A program made the position numbers and the translations under genes. The notes below the pieces were generated by a model. That model did no database searches. It was not told where the DNA came from and saw only the letters and a program-made list of their open reading frames with translations. Of a DNA stretch of 64,000 nt, positions 61,904-64,000 are shown piece after piece. The stretch is taken from NCBI RefSeq assembly GCF_020859565.1, contig NZ_JAJHUO010000001.1, positions 229,014 through 293,013 of the forward strand, read 5' to 3'. The stretch comes from Saccharothrix luteola. GTDB taxonomy: Bacteria; Actinomycetota; Actinomycetes; Mycobacteriales; Pseudonocardiaceae. Each line of letters begins with the position of its first letter. Position 1 is the stretch's first letter.

Positions 61904-62686
61904 ATGTCCGATCAGCCGCTGCACGGAGCCGTCGCGCTCATCACCGGCGCCGGCAGCGGTATCGGCGCCGCGACCGCGCGCCGCCTCGCCCGCGAGGGTG
62001 CGGCGGTCGCCCTGGTCGCGCGCCACCGCAACCGCTTGGAGCAGGTCGTGGACGCCATCACCGACCTGGGAGGTCGGGCGATCGCGGTGGCGGCCGACAT
62101 CACCGAGCCCGCGCTCGCCTGCCAGGCGGTGGAGGAGGCGCACGACCGGCTCGGACGCCTGGACGTCCTGGTCAACAACGCCGGCATCGTGCGGCTCGAT
62201 TCGGCGCTGCACACGCCGGTCGAGGAGTGGGACCGGATGATCTCGCTCAACGTGTCGGCGCTCCTGCACGTCACGCACGTCGCGATCCCGTACCTGATCG
62301 ACGCGGCCGCGACGTCGTCGCGGCAGGTGGCGGATCTGGTGAACGTCAGCTCGACGGCCGGGCGGGTGGCCCGGCCGGGCGGCAGCGCCTACCACCTGAC
62401 CAAGTTCGGCCTCAACGGGTTCACCGAGTCCCTCCGCCAGGAACTGCTTCCCGAACGCGTGCGCGTCAGCGTGGTGGAGCCCGGTGTGGTGGGGCCCGGC
62501 GTCGTGGACGCCGCGCTGGTGGGCCACCTCGGTGCGGCCGTCCGGGACGCGGCCCGCGCGCACGTCGGTGGGATCGAGGCGCTGCGGCCGGAGGACGTCG
62601 CGGACGCGATCGCCTACGTCGTCACGCGGGAACGGCGGGTGGCCGTCAACGAGTTGGTGGTTCGCGCGGGCGAGCAGACCTGGTAG
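61904..62686 (+). CDS. Short-chain dehydrogenase/reductase
   Basis: A 260-residue classical SDR. The cofactor loop is ITGAGSGIGAATARRL (about 14-29), NNAG follows at about 89, and the catalytic set is Ser (NVSSTAG), Tyr and Lys (AYHLTKFGLNGF). The DIT aspartate and a basic residue after strand 2 (ARHRNR) suggest NADP preference. ATG 61904 was chosen because GTGAGG lies a few bases upstream. It is between the LuxR regulator and a convergent ferritin-like gene. Substrate unknown. Confidence 0.9.
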   Translation: MSDQPLHGAVALITGAGSGIGAATARRLAREGAAVALVARHRNRLEQVVDAITDLGGRAIAVAADITEPALACQAVEEAHDRLGRLDVLVNNAGIVRLDSALHTPVEEWDRMISLNVSALLHVTHVAIPYLIDAAATSSRQVADLVNVSSTAGRVARPGGSAYHLTKFGLNGFTESLRQELLPERVRVSVVEPGVVGPGVVDAALVGHLGAAVRDAARAHVGGIEALRPEDVADAIAYVVTRERRVAVNELVVRAGEQTW

Positions 62687-62710
62687 CCGGCCCGTCGGGG
62701 CGTACGCGGG

Positions 62711-62744
62711 CCCGCCGCCGGCAGGGGGTGTTGCCGGCGGCGGG
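62711..62744. terminator. Bidirectional terminator
   Basis: A perfect 12-bp stem (62711-62722 with 62733-62744) between the convergent SDR and ferritin-like genes. Confidence 0.75.
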
Positions 62745-62810
62745 CGGGGTACCGGGCGGACGCGGATCGCGACGGCCGCCCGGCAGGCTGGTGAGCGCGG
62801 CCGGTCGACG

Positions 62811-63854
62811 TCATCCGGTGCGGTGACGCCGCTGTTCCTTCGGCACGTACTCGAAGGTCGGGCCCGCGGTCGTCCGTCCGTCGCCGCTGGGCATCCGCAT
62901 CAGCGCACGCGCCTGCTCGCGCAGCGCGTACATCGTCCCGACGGAGGCCCCGAGCCGCGCCGGGTTGCCGGTGAACGCCTCCTCCAGCACGCTCAGCAGC
63001 TCGCAGTAGGTGTCGTTGAACTCCTCCTGCGCGAGCCGGACGGGGCTGCCGGGCGCGTGGTCGGCCGTGCGCGGGTTCGGCCGCATCGGCGCCACACCGC
63101 CGAGGTCCACGTCCAGTGCCTCGCCGGTGGGGCCGGACTGCGGCGTGTCCCCCGCCTGGAACCGCCTGCCCTCCTTCAGCTCCACGAACCGGTAGTAGTG
63201 CGCGACCTCCTCGCGGTCCGGGTGGAACACGTCCCGGTCGCCGTCCCAGATCTCCGTGCGGGCCGCGCCCTCGCCCTGCTCGACGATCTCGCCGAGCGCT
63301 TCGAGCGCCGACGCGAGGTCCATCACGCCGATCGCCTTGCCGCCACCCCGGTGCAGGTGGAAGTCGGCGACCTGCCGGTCGAGGTCGCCGCTGAACACGG
63401 CCTCCTCGCCGAGCGAGGCGCACAGGGCGCGCAGACCGTCCTCGATCGCCGCGTAGAACTGGCCGATCGTGGCGTAGCCGTCGGCCTGGGCCGGCGCGTC
63501 GACCCGGGCGGGCTGCTCGATGCGCAGGAACACCTCCAGCGCCTCCGGACCGAACGGTGCGAGCCCGACCAGCACGGACCCGTCGCCGTGCGGCAGCGGG
63601 TGGGGGTAGGGCGGCAGCAGCTGCGGCGCGTCGAGGACCGGGTCGCCACCGACGGCGTTGAGCAGGTTCGCGGCCAGCAGCAGGTGCAGCATCTCCTCGG
63701 CGAAGACGGTGCCGACGACCTCGGCGGCCTCGGCGTTCCGTTCGGGATCGAGGGAGTACAGGGCGCAGAGGTACGGCGGCAGGGTGGCGTGCTCCAGCTC
63801 GATCGCCCACTGCAAGTGCGTGCGGAGCTCCTCGATCGTGGTGATGCCGGTCAT
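62811..63854 (-). CDS. Ferritin-like protein, VioB/iminophenylpyruvate dimer synthase type
   Basis: A 347-residue protein with the ferritin-like domain found in VioB/RebD-type proteins. The iron-ligand helices are visible as AIELEHATLPPYLCALYSLD and VVGTVFAEEMLHLLLAANLL, followed by NAVGGDP. A third helix pair is around EEVAHYYRFVELKEG. In VioB this region is attached to the chromopyrrolate-type synthase, but here it is alone, so the reaction is unknown. GAGGAGGG lies just before the ATG at 63854. Its upstream region carries an ECF41-type promoter (P4), making it a probable member of the sigma-factor regulon. Confidence 0.82.
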   Translation of the reverse strand: MTGITTIEELRTHLQWAIELEHATLPPYLCALYSLDPERNAEAAEVVGTVFAEEMLHLLLAANLLNAVGGDPVLDAPQLLPPYPHPLPHGDGSVLVGLAPFGPEALEVFLRIEQPARVDAPAQADGYATIGQFYAAIEDGLRALCASLGEEAVFSGDLDRQVADFHLHRGGGKAIGVMDLASALEALGEIVEQGEGAARTEIWDGDRDVFHPDREEVAHYYRFVELKEGRRFQAGDTPQSGPTGEALDVDLGGVAPMRPNPRTADHAPGSPVRLAQEEFNDTYCELLSVLEEAFTGNPARLGASVGTMYALREQARALMRMPSGDGRTTAGPTFEYVPKEQRRHRTG

Positions 63855-63901
63855 GGTCGTCCCTCCTCGGAAGTACGCGGGCGAGCGGCCCGCTGCCCGA
63901 A

Positions 63902-63928
63902 AGACCGGACAGCGCCCGGATCGGTGAC
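63902..63928 (-). promoter_or_regulatory. ECF41-type promoter P4
   Basis: On the minus strand GTCAC (63928-63924), thirteen bases, GTCCGGTCT (63910-63902). It is 48 bp upstream of the ferritin-like gene. The A-A-C after GTCAC is not conserved here, but spacing and the -10 part are identical to P1-P3. Confidence 0.7.
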
Positions 63929-64000
63929 GTTCGCCGGACTTGGCGGAGGTCACAGTCCCAGCGGGCTCGGGTTGAGCCGGACTACGGCGACCGGGCACGG

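Overview
The window is about 64 kb of very GC-rich DNA with strong GC codon bias, frequent GTG starts, Tat and lipoprotein signals, large LuxR/STAND regulators, an ECF41 sigma factor and mycothiol-era actinomycete gene families. This points to a filamentous actinobacterium, most likely Pseudonocardiaceae (Saccharothrix/Lentzea/Actinosynnema-like). That placement is inference from gene content, not from a marker gene. No tRNA, rRNA, CRISPR array, insertion sequence or prophage was recognised.

Layout. 1-2 kb: 3' end of katG, a Gmad2-LysM protein and a ruined alcohol dehydrogenase. 2-4 kb: an epoxide hydrolase divergent from a WYL regulator, with a perfect palindrome between them. 4-10 kb: a carbohydrate/sugar-acid uptake and dehydration locus (FadR regulator, lipoprotein binding protein, a single-chain fusion of both ABC permeases, and an enolase-superfamily dehydratase). 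10-16.6 kb: a Ser/Thr kinase fused to an LCP (LytR-CpsA-Psr) domain, Spo0M, a CNNM/CorC pair and a MerR regulator.

16.6-31.2 kb is the most striking part: a probable zinc metallophore locus. It contains a 2OG-Fe dioxygenase, two paralogous MFS exporters, an ATP-grasp ligase, a Fur-family regulator of Zur type, an SbnA/CysK-like PLP enzyme, a DUF364 'heavy-metal chelation' protein, a methyltransferase, a complete FecBCD-type ABC importer, a CobW/ZigA-type zinc chaperone GTPase and a small histidine-rich protein. Four copies of one 13-bp near-palindrome, AAYGATTDTCRTT, lie in front of four of its transcription units. A second shared 23-bp motif lies in front of the dioxygenase and the first MFS gene.

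31.5-52 kb is a mixed region: PLP decarboxylase, a large secreted subtilase, a YtcJ-type amidohydrolase, cupin, kinase-like ATPase, S1-domain protein, glycosyltransferase, a CBM2 secreted protein, a Tat-exported beta-propeller protein and a STAND/TPR regulator. Interspersed are decayed genes (endo/exonuclease/phosphatase, amidinotransferase, caspase plus alpha/beta hydrolase).

52-64 kb is an ECF41 (SigJ) neighbourhood. The sigma gene is followed by a frameshifted stand-alone copy of its own SnoaL-like regulatory domain. Four near-identical promoters, GTCAC-N13-GTCCGGTCT, precede a cupin/NmrA operon, an LtrA membrane protein, a second NmrA plus FAD-oxidoreductase operon, and a VioB-type ferritin-like protein. 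A LuxR (LAL) regulator and an SDR dehydrogenase complete the region. Two long G/C homopolymer stretches (490-530 and 21400-21465) sit exactly at transcription terminators and may be assembly artefacts.
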